A program made the position numbers and the translations under genes. Positions 8,096 to 17,609 of a stretch of 27,509 bases of DNA are shown here, one piece after another (the stretch's first letter is position 1; every line of letters starts with the position of its first letter). The stretch covers positions 310,776 through 338,284 of the forward strand of contig BFEA01000747.1 in the NCBI GenBank assembly GCA_003427395.1. Direction: 5' to 3'. The notes below the pieces were generated by a model that had not been told where the DNA came from, did no database searches, and worked only from the letters and a program-made list of their open reading frames with translations. The stretch is from Chara braunii (lineage: Eukaryota; Streptophyta; Charophyceae; Charales; Characeae).

Positions 8096-10089
8096 ATCTG
8101 GGCATTGACATAGGGAAAGTAGCGCGAAGTGGTGGTGCGCTTGAAGGTGGTGTGAGTGCTACACTGTAGTGGCACAGTGAAATTGGGGTTGGTGTGATGG
8201 CGACATTGAGACGCCGTCAGATTGTTGGGAGGCGATTGTGTGAAAGGAGGGTATTGTGACGAGCGGCCATCTTTGGGAGTGGTGTGGATCGCTTGTTGAT
8301 GGCTGTTGTGACATTTGTTTCGTCTGAAGCGTGATCTTACGCGGTTTTCTTGAGTGAGCCGCGTTCATCTCAACTTCACTCAAGGTCAGTCAGTTCGACT
8401 CAGACCCCTTCACGCCCGTGTGGACCCACACTTGCTTGGCCCCGTTTCTTTGAATGTTCACAGAAAAGGCAAATAAAATGTGTGTCTGCGCGTGTGAATG
8501 GAAGTCTGACGTGAGTTTGAACTTGCATTGTTTTTTCTGAACTTGTTGTTTGATCTGATGTGCAGGTAGGTAGAAGGATGCGTGAAAAAGAGGAACCTAT
8601 TCATGTCAATGGAGATTAACAGAAGGATGGTTGTCTTCTATTTCTCGTTTGCATGCATGTTGAAAGGAATGACAACGAGTGAACGGCGAAAAGGAACTTG
8701 ATCACACAAAGAAGAAGAAATCAATGGGAAATAAATTTTTCCCTAAGGCTGCCCATTCTTTCCCGAATGACCCTATTTGTCTATACTGGTCCGTCTGAAT
8801 GTTCTTCTTCTCTGTTATCTCCTTCTTCGTCTAGGTTCGCCCTTGGAGTCAGGCGATAAGGGTTGACCGTCTGCTGTGGTAAGTGCATTTCCTTTCCCTA
8901 GGAGGCATCTGAGGCGGGGGTTCGTTGCCTTAGGGGCCGACCCTGTTAACGACTCGGAGTGGACCGCTTAGGCGGGGGGATACCATGCTATCGTGGTGGA
9001 GCCGGCCCGACTTCTGAGATCCGAGGTCCGCTCGGGCGAGGACGAGGGGTATCCCAGACCACCTCCTAGAGGGTGGACGTGTGCTACTCACGAAAGGCGT
9101 CAAGTTCTTGGCGGCTCACGTTCAGAAGAACCGCTATAAGTTTACGCTTCTAGTGGTCGTCTTAGGAACCACAGACGAATGGGGAACTGGCGCCACAAGA
9201 AGCCCAGTTCGTGTGTTTACTAACTATGGACGGAGTGCGACTAGGCACTGCCTTCGCATACCGGTTTGCGCCATAAGAAATGCAGGCCTAGGGCAATCAG
9301 GCTAGTTGACAAAAAAACGTGATTGGAGCATTGCCTTGAATACCTTTATATCGTAGGCTAGTATTTCATCACTCAAGGAACAGGAAAAGTAATTATTGCC
9401 CAAGAAGACAAGGCAACCGACAAAATTTGAAAGCGGATCCTTGACCTTGATGGAGCATCTAGTGGTCGGTTGTTTAAGTCGAGTGCTGACTTGTATAGCA
9501 GTAGCCGGATTACATGCAGATGGCATTCACACCTAAGTTAGAAAGATAATGAAGTCACCATTAAAGCAATGACATCATAGCTCTACGTGAGAGTTGGGAG
9601 ATGCCTGCGCTTCTCTTCTAGCAGTGAGTATGGGGCGGAATGGAAGAACTTGGCAACGCATCTCATCAATTTCAAAAGTCGTGTCAGCCAACCACGTGAC
9701 AGACAGAGTGGAGATGATTCGATGAGACGCTATTCTTGCATCGTTATGCATGTTGTGGAAACCTTGATTTTTTGTTGATAAGCGTTGTTTGAAGCTAAGT
9801 TGACTCTTGTCGTACGTATAGTTGTATTGTATATAGGACGGTTTCAAAAGATAAGTCAACTTATAGGATATTTAACTTTTGATTGTCTTTGAAAGAAGGG
9901 ACTACGATTGATCGAGATCTTCTTACGCTTGGAGTACCACGTCCTAGTCGACCGACGTCGGTCCGATTTCTGGGAGATCAGCGCCCCAGGGAGGGGCGAT
10001 GTTTGGGTTCACTTTGGCGTTCAACCATGCATACCTATACTACAGCGAACGAGCAAACGCCCTCGTCCGGCCTACCTCAGCAATTGCAT

Positions 10090-10097
10090 TATAAAAG
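10090..10097 (+). promoter_or_regulatory. TATA-like site near the end of the 5' LTR
   Basis: TATAAAAG within GCATTATAAAAGCTTTCGC is identical at 17328-17335. Position about 277 bases before the LTR end is typical for the promoter of genomic RNA, with a short R plus U5. It competes with the site at 7341; sequence cannot decide which is used. Confidence 0.5.
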
Positions 10098-10368
10098 CTT
10101 TCGCATGTGGGTCGGTAACTCGGTAGGGATACGCCCCTAAGGGTGGTGACAGCCCCTTAGGGAAGGTAAGTTGTGCCCCGCGAGAACCTGTCCTGTCGTA
10201 GGGGACCGCGGGATGTACAGCTGGCGCACTCGGCCGGAGCGGCGACGGGTCGACGAGGGTTACCGTGTTGTCCCCGAGTTGTCTCTAAAATGTTGGAAGC
10301 CTAAGTTTCTCCTGCGTGACGCGACCGGGAGGGCCCTCGCTCGCACGGGGGCCGATGCGCTCGACAGG

Positions 10369-10387
10369 TGGCGCCGTTGCCGGGGAT
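10369..10387 (+). promoter_or_regulatory. Primer-binding site, tRNA-Asp
   Basis: TGGCGCCGTTGCCGGGGAT is the complement of the 3' end of plant tRNA-Asp including its CCA, a perfect 19-base match from known tRNA sequence. It starts 2 bases after the 5' LTR. Athila-like and several other plant Ty3/gypsy elements use this primer, which hints at the type of helper element. Confidence 0.92.
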
Positions 10388-12223
10388 AATGGCAAACTAC
10401 CGTTGTCCCTGGTGGAACGACACTTGGGAAATGAATGATGTAAGTTTTTTTTTTTTTTTGCTTGGCTAAGAGAAAGGTTAGTAACTCTGACCTCTATAGG
10501 GATAAGGAGGATAACTCTTTGTACTTTACATTGTGGCTCAGGTGATACTAGCTTTTATCTTAGACTCGCAGGAGAAATATAACCTTAAGAATAGGTTCGA
10601 TGACAACAATTAATCGAAAAAGCGTGACTTCTGTCACGTCTATTGTGTTTGAATTGAAAGTCTTTACCTGCAATTGAACGAGTCATATGAGAGGTTGTGA
10701 CAGTGACGCTACGGATGGAAAGTAGTGAAATTGCAGCAATGATGAGAGACCATCATTACATGAGGGATTGAGAGATCTGGAACTCTTATGAAACTCCGTG
10801 TATTTTGTGGTGAATGAAAGATTTTGTAAGTACAAGTCTGGGGAAAGGACATGTACTCGAATCATATGTCTGTGCGTTAGCGTTAGACATGTGGCTCGAT
10901 TACCTATCTTGCCTTATGATTTGGTTGTGTTCTAATTGTCATGCAAGGAGGAATCATAATGTTGTGAGCCCAGTAGACGGTAATGAGGCCTGCGCCGGAA
11001 CTATGTTCCTGGTCCATAGTGGGATGCTGTCATCTTTCCTTTCGAGGAAGGTGGCTACACTATCGTTGAAAGGGAGCAAGGTGTTGAGACTTTATTAGAA
11101 TGTTGTTTGCAGGGTAGGCGACTGTGTTTGATCTGGGGAAGGGAGTGGTTACCCTTCCTTATATCTAATATGGTCACCGTACCTCCATAGGCGGGACCTA
11201 ACCAACCTCGCTTGTGGAAGGTGGGGTAGTTCTACTTTGTTTACGACGGACTAATAAGGATCGAAAACACTGGAATCGGAGGGAAGATGGTGAGGCTCGA
11301 GTCTAAAGCGGGGCTTGATGTCGAGATGCTATCCTGAATGGATTACATCACTCCTCGACGCATTCACAAGACATGTAGGAGATAAATCATGCATGATGAT
11401 TAAGTTGGAGTGGGAATAAGCCGGACTGGACGAGGACTTTTGGAAGGGTGATTTCTCTTTGGGATGGAGTTGACACATGCTGTAGTATAGTGTGAGTATC
11501 CTTGTGTTTCGTGGGGAGCCCGAGTTAAACTCCTGGCAGCGAGAGATATGCTGAGGTGATGAGAATGCATCCCCATGAACACGAGAGACCCAGGTTAAAT
11601 TCATGACATTATGTGTTGTACGGATGAAAGACTCGCAGGGGGTTCAGCCTGACGAGACATAGACAGGGGGTTATAGCCTGAAGAGAGTCTCATCAAGGGG
11701 ATAAGCCTGATCCATCTATGAGAGACAAAATAAAGGATGAGTGGCCGCCAGTGGGATGATGCTGGGATCATTCTTCTAAAATGTACTTGTAATCCCTCAG
11801 GTTGGGTAAAGCAAATGGTGGATTCCAAATTCGGGGAAAAGACCTGCCAGAGGTTATTTCTGGCCCCATTCCAACTTGTGACTGGATAAAAGTGCTTTCG
11901 AAGGAAGGTTCGAAAGAATTATACGGCTTGAAAGTAAGCCTCTGTCCATAGAAGGATTGAGAGTAAGCCTCTGTTATGTTTTAAAGTAAGTCAATGTTTG
12001 AAGTATTGCAAGTAATGAAATATGCATGGGGTATTTCATGGAAGAGTATCCATAAAATTATGAAAGGAAAGAAAGATGAACGACGGAAATGTCCCTCGTC
12101 ACGAATAAGTACGTAAGATCTGGATTAATTCCAGATATATTGTGATTATGCAATATATTTCGTGACATCTTATAAAAACTTCTCCTTGTACTGTTTTATG
12201 GTAAGCGACGGGGACGTCGCTTA

Positions 12224-12239
12224 ACGGGGGCGGGGAAGG
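12224..12239 (+). promoter_or_regulatory. Polypurine tract
   Basis: ACGGGGGCGGGGAAGG ends one base before the 3' LTR. Both strand and position fit the plus-strand primer of reverse transcription. Two C residues interrupt the purines. Confidence 0.75.
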
Positions 12240-12977
12240 CTGTCGGGACAGAAACACCCCTGGGAGGGTTTCTGCCCGAGTTTGTCAAGGTCGGTCGCTG
12301 TCCGATTTTTTTATGGGATTGAAGAACTAGATGAGATTGACTTTGCCAAAAGTTTTTCAGACCGACCCTATAACTGAGAAACCTAAAGCCTGACGCCGTT
12401 GATGTATGACGTCGTTGACATGTGACGACAACGGCGTCCGTTCGAAACAGCGGGAGTCGGCGGTATGGCCTGTCGTCCGCAGGTCTCGACATGGCCGCAG
12501 GGGTGCGCGGTCGTAGAAAGTCTGAGACTAGACTTATTCTACCTAAAGATGTCGCGCGGTTTAACAGCCGCACGATTCAGGGCCTAAGTAGCTAAAAAGG
12601 AGGGATGCACAGGGTATAGGGCTACGGTGCGAGAGGAATAGCAAGGTTTTTTTCCTTTTTTCTGGGCCGCTGGGTTAACCTCGAGCCAGGGTGAGGGCAG
12701 CAGGCCTATACCGAGGCCTACCCGATGGGTGGGCCCGGAGTGGTGGATGGGCAGCCATCCATAGGGAAGAAGCGGGCAGGCAAAGCCTGCAAGGTCACGG
12801 TATGGGGGAAACCTGACTAGGCGAGCTCTTCACATAGGCGAGCTGCTCCTGTCATTATCATGATAGNAGCTAGCCCAGTAGGTTATCGCAGAGGACTCTT
12901 ACCTATCTGGTACCGGGATCAAGCTTGGCTGCAAGCATCTTACCGGGCTAGCTCCTTTTGGAGCAGCCCAAGGTAGT

Positions 12978-13040
12978 TGGGCGCGGCCAATCTCGGCCGC
13001 GCGATCCTCAAGATCGCGCGGCTGAGATCTGCCGCGCCCA
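12978..13040. repeat. 63-nt near-perfect LTR hairpin
   Basis: Three paired blocks nest around the loop CTCAA: TGGGCGCGGC with GCCGCGCCCA, ATCTC with GAGAT, and GCCGCGCGATC with GATCGCGCGGC. That is 26 base pairs with only small internal mismatches. A second hairpin, GCCGCGAGAT with ATCTCGCGGC, lies at 13277-13302. Confidence 0.85.
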
Positions 13041-13124
13041 AATCAAAGTGGCCCCTGCGCAAGGATGACACACATAAATCGAGAAAAGGCAAAAAAAAAA
13101 AAAAAAGGGAAAACAGTCTTTGTA

Positions 13125-13266
13125 GACTGTGTGGGAGCACAAAAGCTCCCACTTCGTCTTGAAGACTGTGTGGGAGCACAAAGACTTCCACTTCATTTTG
13201 GACAGGGCTCCCACTTCGTCTTGAAGACTGTGTGTTAGCACAAAGACTCCCACTTCGTTTTGGACA
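13125..13266. repeat. 39-bp tandem repeat, three units plus a partial
   Basis: Units at 13125-13163, 13164-13202 and 13226-13264 begin GACTGTGTG, and a truncated unit lies at about 13206-13225. The 5' LTR has two units, so copy number has changed since insertion. Confidence 0.85.
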
Positions 13267-14273
13267 GATGATTGTCGCCGCGAGATCTTGAAATCTCGCG
13301 GCCCACAATTCACACACGGAAAGCAAGAGGGAGTTGGAGTTGAGTGGAGAGTGACAGAGAAAGAGAAATGGGAGGATGGGGAGAAAAGGACCTCCTCGTC
13401 CCGACCTGCCAGCTGCCTCCCCGTTGTTAGAGGGGGTAAGAAGAAAAAAGAAAAGAAAAGAAAAGAAGAAAAATAAAAGAAAAAGAAAACGAAAAAACGG
13501 GATCAGAGTTTTTATGAGAAGCTGTATTTTTCAGTTTGCGCCACTATTGTTTTGGTGGCGCAAAATAATTGTGTTGATCTTGATGTTTTTTCTGTAGGTA
13601 GTCAGGCACGTACGCCATGTGCATGAATTTTTTTTTTTTTTTGTATGTAGCGAATATTTTTCTAAAATTCTTCAAAGTCGGGGTACTTTTTGCACCCCGC
13701 ATTGAGGCTGTCGGGATTTGAACTCGTGAATTTTCACGAGTTCTTTCCCTACCTCTCCCAATCTGACAACTGCCAACCCCATTTTCAGGGGAGGGCAGGG
13801 GAGAAAAGAAAAGAAGAAGAGAAAAGAAGAAGGGGGGGGGACTGAGGCAAAATGAGGCTGCTAGAGCAGCAGCAAAAAGAAAAGAAATAACGTACCTAGC
13901 CGCTGTCGGGGCCAGGTTCCCAAACGGTTTGCTGCACTTGGTGCAGCAAACTAGCAAGGGGGCTTGCACCGAATATGGCCAGGGTTGAAGAGAGAAAGAG
14001 GGCACCTTTCTTAAATTTTGCTTGAACCTGGCCGCTGTCCGGGCCATGTTCCCAAGTGGTTACCTTGTGCAGCAAACCGACTAAGAGCCTGACTCTGAAC
14101 TTGGCCACGTCTAGGAGAAGGTGCACTGCTGAGATTGAACCTCAGCAGTAGCAGACCAACAAGGGTTGTGGCTGGATACAGCCCCCCCTTGCTGGTTTTA
14201 CAGCAGGAAAAGGACCAGGTGCTTTTCTTTATGAGTGGACCTGGCCATTTCTGCTGTGTGGGGCTGGTATGTG

Positions 14274-14340
14274 CCCTTGATCTCACCAAGAGATCAAGGG
14301 CCCAGCCTGAGCTCGAATTTTTGGCTGAGAGCTCAGGCTG
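14274..14340. repeat. Two adjacent hairpins upstream of the 3' LTR TATA-like site
   Basis: CCCTTGATCTC (14274-14284) pairs perfectly with GAGATCAAGGG (14290-14300) over a 5-base loop. CAGCCTGAGCTC then pairs with GAGCTCAGGCTG (14303-14340). The 5' LTR lacks the second arm of the first hairpin. Confidence 0.8.
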
Positions 14341-14360
14341 CTTCCACCACCTCCCACAAC

Positions 14361-14368
14361 TATAAAAG
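14361..14368 (+). promoter_or_regulatory. TATA-like site, mid 3' LTR
   Basis: TATAAAAG with the same flanks as 7341-7348, 21 bases after the conserved hairpin. Confidence 0.5.
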
Positions 14369-14734
14369 CAGCCAGCAAGCAGCCAGCCAGCAATCATTTG
14401 TGGTTGGTGCTGCTAGCAATTCACTTGAGTGAATGCTGGCTTGCTGCTGCTGGGAGGAGCTGCTAGTGAGAGGAGGGGGAACTGTTGTTGGCTGAAGAGG
14501 AGGTCTGCAAGCGAGGGAGGAAGAGAACTGCTGGAGGTGGCCATAGTTGTGGAACACAGCCATAGCCGCCATCTCATTAAGGTGAAGAGAGAGGGAAGCG
14601 CTGGAGGTCTGCAGGGAGCATGAGAGTGAGGGCAGCCATAGCTGCCGCTTCAGCTGGTGGGGTGCAGGGGAAACTCTGCCCGTTTTGCACGGCAGCGGCA
14701 GGGTCTTTAGCAGCGGCAGCGCTGAGATTTTGGT

Positions 14735-15021
14735 GGTGACACGGAGGTGCTGTCGAAATCTTCCGGCGTCGACGATGTTTTTTTTGGCAGCGACGCGGAC
14801 GTGCTGCTGAACTTTTGCGGCGGCAGCAGCACGTTCTGAGTGGTGCGGAAGCGCTGCCGAATTTTTGCGGCGGCGGTTCTGGTTTTTTCGACGGTGGTAC
14901 GGAAGTGTTGCCGAACTTTTGCAGCGGCGACGCAGGTTTTTTTCAACGATGGTGCGGAAGCGCTGCTGAATTTTTGCGGCGGCGATTCTGGTTTTTTCGA
15001 CGGTGGTGCGGAAGCGCTGCC
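14735..15021. repeat. 54-bp LTR minisatellite, 3' LTR version
   Basis: Clean units at 14842-14895 (54 bp), 14896-14950 (55 bp) and 14951-15004 (54 bp) are followed by a partial unit, and two degenerate units precede them. Each unit contains GCGGAAGCGCTGCCGAA or a close variant, then TTTTTGCGGCGGCG and GGTTTTTTCGACGGT. In one frame this gives an 18-residue repeat (GAEALPNFCGGGSGFFDG), but the 55-bp unit shifts the frame, so coding is unlikely. Unit sequence and number differ from the array at 7656-8095. Confidence 0.85.
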
Positions 15022-17327
15022 ATTTTCCGACGAGAGTTCGGCACGGCAGTAGAACTGCGGCACGACGGTGGGACGTGTAGCGCGGCAGTGGATGTTTTTT
15101 TTACGGCGCTGAAAGGTTTTTTGTTGCGGCGCGACGTCTGCTTTTCTTGGTGAAGGTCTGCTACCATTGGTGTGTACGACAGCAGCACCGTGACAAGGTG
15201 GCAGTTGACGGCATGCGACGGTACGAAATCTGAGCGTGACAAGCAGGTTTATTTTTTTTATGCGGCATATGAGATAAATGTTTTGTTGTTGGGACTACCC
15301 AACACTTGCGGCAGTGGCACTGGACTACTTGGGACTGCTGGGATCAGTTGGGATTGACGCAGGACGTGGTGAATTTTTTGGGACGAGTGCGGCTCACCAT
15401 TTTCGCACTTGGGACTGCCGCGAGTGAAACTTGCGAGTCGGGAACAGTCTGCGACAACCAGTTGGCCCAAGACTTACCTCGGAACTACGGTTTCTTCGGC
15501 GACGCGTATATGTCATTTGACTTTCTTGAGTGAGCCACGACGCGTTCGACACCACTTCACTCAAGGTCGGTCAGTTTGACTCAGACCCTTCACACCTGTG
15601 TGAACCCGCACTTGCTCGACCTTGTCCTTTGAACGTTCATTGAAAAGGTAGAAGGGATGTGTGTTTACGTGGGCGAATGAAAGTCTGACGTGAGTTTGGG
15701 ATTGCATTGTTCTCTTTTGAAATTGTTGTTTCCTCTTATGTGCAGGTAGGTAGAAGAATGCTTGGGAAACAAAAGGGAGACTTATTCATGTAAATGGAAC
15801 TCAATGGAAGGGTGGTTGTCTTCTACATTCTCGCCTACATGCATGATGAAAGGAAAGGCAACCAGTAGACGACGAAAAGGAATTTGATCACACAAAGAAG
15901 AGGAAGTGAATTGAACATAGATTTTTTTTCTAACGTTACCCATTCTTTCCCGAATGACCCTCTCTGCCTATACTCGTCTGACTGAATGATTCTCTCTCTT
16001 CTCGTCTAGGTTCGCCATTGACGTTAGGCGACAAAGGGCTGACAGTCTGTTGTGGTAAGTGCATTTCCTTTCCCTAGGAGGCATCTGAGGTGGGGGTTCG
16101 TTGCCTTAGGGGCCGACCCTGTTAACGACTCGGAGTGGACAGCTTAGGCGGGGGGATACCATGCTGTCGTGGTGGAGCCAGCCCGACTTCTGAGATCCGA
16201 GGTTCGCTCGGGCGAGGACGAGGGGTATCCCAGACCACCTCCTAGGGGATGGACGTGTGCTATTCACGGAAGGCGTTAAGTTCTTGGAGGCTCACATTAG
16301 GAAGAGCCGCTATAGTTTACCCTTCTAGTGGCCGTCTAAGGGGCCACAGACAAATGGGGAACTGGCTCCACAAGAAGCCCAGTTCGTGTTTTCACTAGCT
16401 ATAGACGGAGTGCGACTAGGCATTATTTTCGCGGATAGGGTTGCACCATAAGAAGTGCAAACCTGAGGTGAGCAGACTAGTTGACGGGAGGATGTGAATA
16501 GAGTATTGCTGTAAATATCTTCATGTCGAAAGTTGGTACTTTGGAACAGAAAGAGTAATTATTGTCCAGGAGGACAGAGCGACCGACAAAGTTTGAAGGT
16601 GGATCCCTGACCTTAATGGGGCATCGAGCGTCCGATTGTTCGAGTTGGTCGCTGATTTGTATAGGTGGTAGCCGAGTTATTTGCAGATGGCATTCACACC
16701 AAAGTTAGAGAGGTAGTGAAGTCATCATTAAAACAATGACACTCTAACTATGCTTGAGAGTCGGGGCGCTCATATTCCTCGCTAGCAGTCAGTATGGGGC
16801 AGGATGAAAGAACTTGGCAACGCATCTCATCGAGTCGAAAAAGTCGTGACAGTTCAGCCATTTGGCAGGCAGCGTGAAGATATTTTGATCAGACGTCATT
16901 CGAGCGTCGCTACGCATGTAAGTCATGCCTTTTTTTTATCCGGTTATTGATAAGTGAGGTTCGAAGACGAGTCAACTCACGTTGTCTCGTCGTTGGATGA
17001 AAGTCAAGTCAACCTTTGTCGATTTGATTGAAGCGAGTGGTATGCATGATTGTATTGTATGTAGGATGATTTTGAAAGGTAATTCAACTTACATTGACAT
17101 GAGTCTTTTGTAACATTTTGATTGTCCTTGAAAGAAGGGGCTAGGATTGATTGAGGTTTTCTTACGCTTGGAATATCACGGCCTAGTCGACCAACGTCGG
17201 TCCGATTCCTGAGAGATCAGCGCCCCAGGAACGGACGACGTTCGGGCCACTTTGGCGTTTAACCATGCGTACCTATGCTACAGCGAACGAGCAAACGCCC
17301 TCGACTGACCTACCTCTGCGATTGCAT

Positions 17328-17335
17328 TATAAAAG
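17328..17335 (+). promoter_or_regulatory. TATA-like site near the end of the 3' LTR
   Basis: TATAAAAG in the same context as 10090-10097, 278 bases before the LTR end. In this copy it could drive outward transcription into the LINE remnant. Confidence 0.45.
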
Positions 17336-17605
17336 CTTTCGCATGTGGGTCGGTAGCTCGGCGGGGATACGCCCCTAAGGGTGGTGACAGCCCTTTAGGG
17401 AAGGTAAGTTGTGCCCCACGAAAACCTATCCTGTCGTAGAGGACCGCGGGATGTACAGATGGCGCACTCGGACGGAGCGGCGAAGGGTCGACGAGGGTTA
17501 CCGTGTCGTCCTCGAGTTGTCTCTAAAAAGTAGAAAAACATAAGATTCTCCTGCGTGACGAGGTCGGGAGGGCCCTCGCTCGCGCGGGGGTCGATGCGCT
17601 CGACA

Positions 17606-17609
17606 ATGG
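17606..17609 (+). other. Probable target-site duplication, right copy
   Basis: ATGG follows the 3' LTR and differs from ACGG at 5200-5203 by one transition. If one copy and the element are removed, the LINE ORF1 frame that reached 5203 stays open from 17608 to a stop at 17701, in agreement with a 4-bp duplication. Confidence 0.4.

Larger units (their letters stand above)
5204..10366 (+). repeat. 5' LTR (5163 bp)
   Basis: This aligns from end to end with 12241-17605, broken by several indels. In order it holds a terminal hairpin (CGGGACAGAAACCCT with AGGGTTCTGCCCG), a hairpin-rich first 2 kb, purine-rich AAG tracts (about 6463-6526 and 6832-6868), a TATA-like site at 7341, a GC-rich minisatellite (7656-8095), a strongly conserved block (8881-9068), and a second TATA-like site at 10090, 277 bases before the end. 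An AATAAA at 8472 is followed by TG-rich sequence and is not kept in the other LTR. I see no recognisable protein; U3/R/U5 borders cannot be set from sequence alone. Confidence 0.9.
10367..12240 (+). other. Internal region of the LTR retrotransposon, non-coding
   Basis: 1874 bp between the LTRs. The longest plus-strand frame (10814-11098, 94 codons) shows no CCHC knuckle, protease, RT or integrase motif, and nothing on the minus strand does either. It holds short diverged repeats: AGCCTGA-containing blocks near 11647, 11679 and 11705, and GTAAGCCTCTGT near 11933 and 11954. A poly(T) run lies at 10444-10459. The PBS and purine tract occupy its two ends. A packaging signal would be expected near the PBS, but none can be identified. 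Confidence 0.85.
12940..13326 (-). other. Antisense reading frame in 3' LTR (128 codons), unknown
   Basis: This is the homologue of the minus-strand frame at 5902-6354, with the same MLSxCEL start region and the same QKELAR end before the stop. In the middle the repeat units are read partly in another frame (DEVGAFVLPHSLQ instead of RSGSLCAPTQS), and the original frame returns before FLDLCVSSLRRGHFDLG. No known domain is visible. Confidence 0.2.
5204..17605 (+). mobile_element. Giant-LTR, non-autonomous LTR retrotransposon (LARD-like)
   Basis: Two direct repeats of 5163 bp and 5365 bp enclose 1874 bp. Both repeats start TGTCGGGACAG and end GCTCGACA, giving canonical TG...CA ends inside a TGTCG...CGACA inverted pair. 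A 19-nt tRNA-Asp primer-binding site lies 2 bases inside the 5' LTR and a purine tract abuts the 3' LTR, which fixes the plus orientation. No gag, protease, RT, RNase H or integrase motif is present, so mobility would depend on proteins supplied in trans. Large retrotransposon derivatives (LARDs) of Triticeae have LTRs of about 4.5 kb; here the LTR share, about 85 percent, is higher. Uneven divergence between the LTRs suggests an old insertion. It lies in LINE ORF1. Confidence 0.9.
12241..17605 (+). repeat. 3' LTR (5365 bp)
   Basis: This matches 5204-10366 along its length. Identity is uneven: very high in about 12660-12860 and 16057-16244, clearly lower elsewhere. Differences include an extra 39-bp unit, a different minisatellite (14735-15021), loss of the segment seen at 6053-6190, an added hairpin arm at 14290-14300, and about 50 extra bases near 16950-17020. 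Both main TATA-like sites are kept. The end GCTCGACA borders the resumed LINE ORF1. Confidence 0.9.

Noticed and set aside
7413-8175. Several overlapping frames of 60-130 codons on both strands in the 5' LTR
   Set aside because: They lie in the GC-rich minisatellite, overlap each other in many frames and are not kept in the 3' LTR; no family is recognised.
10814-11098. 94-codon frame in the LTR-element interior as a gag remnant
   Set aside because: It lacks a CCHC knuckle or any similarity I can recognise; it has the length expected by chance.
14815-15153. Possible repeat protein with 18-residue units in the 3' LTR
   Set aside because: One unit is 55 bp and breaks the frame, and the 5' LTR has no matching frame, so a DNA minisatellite explains it.
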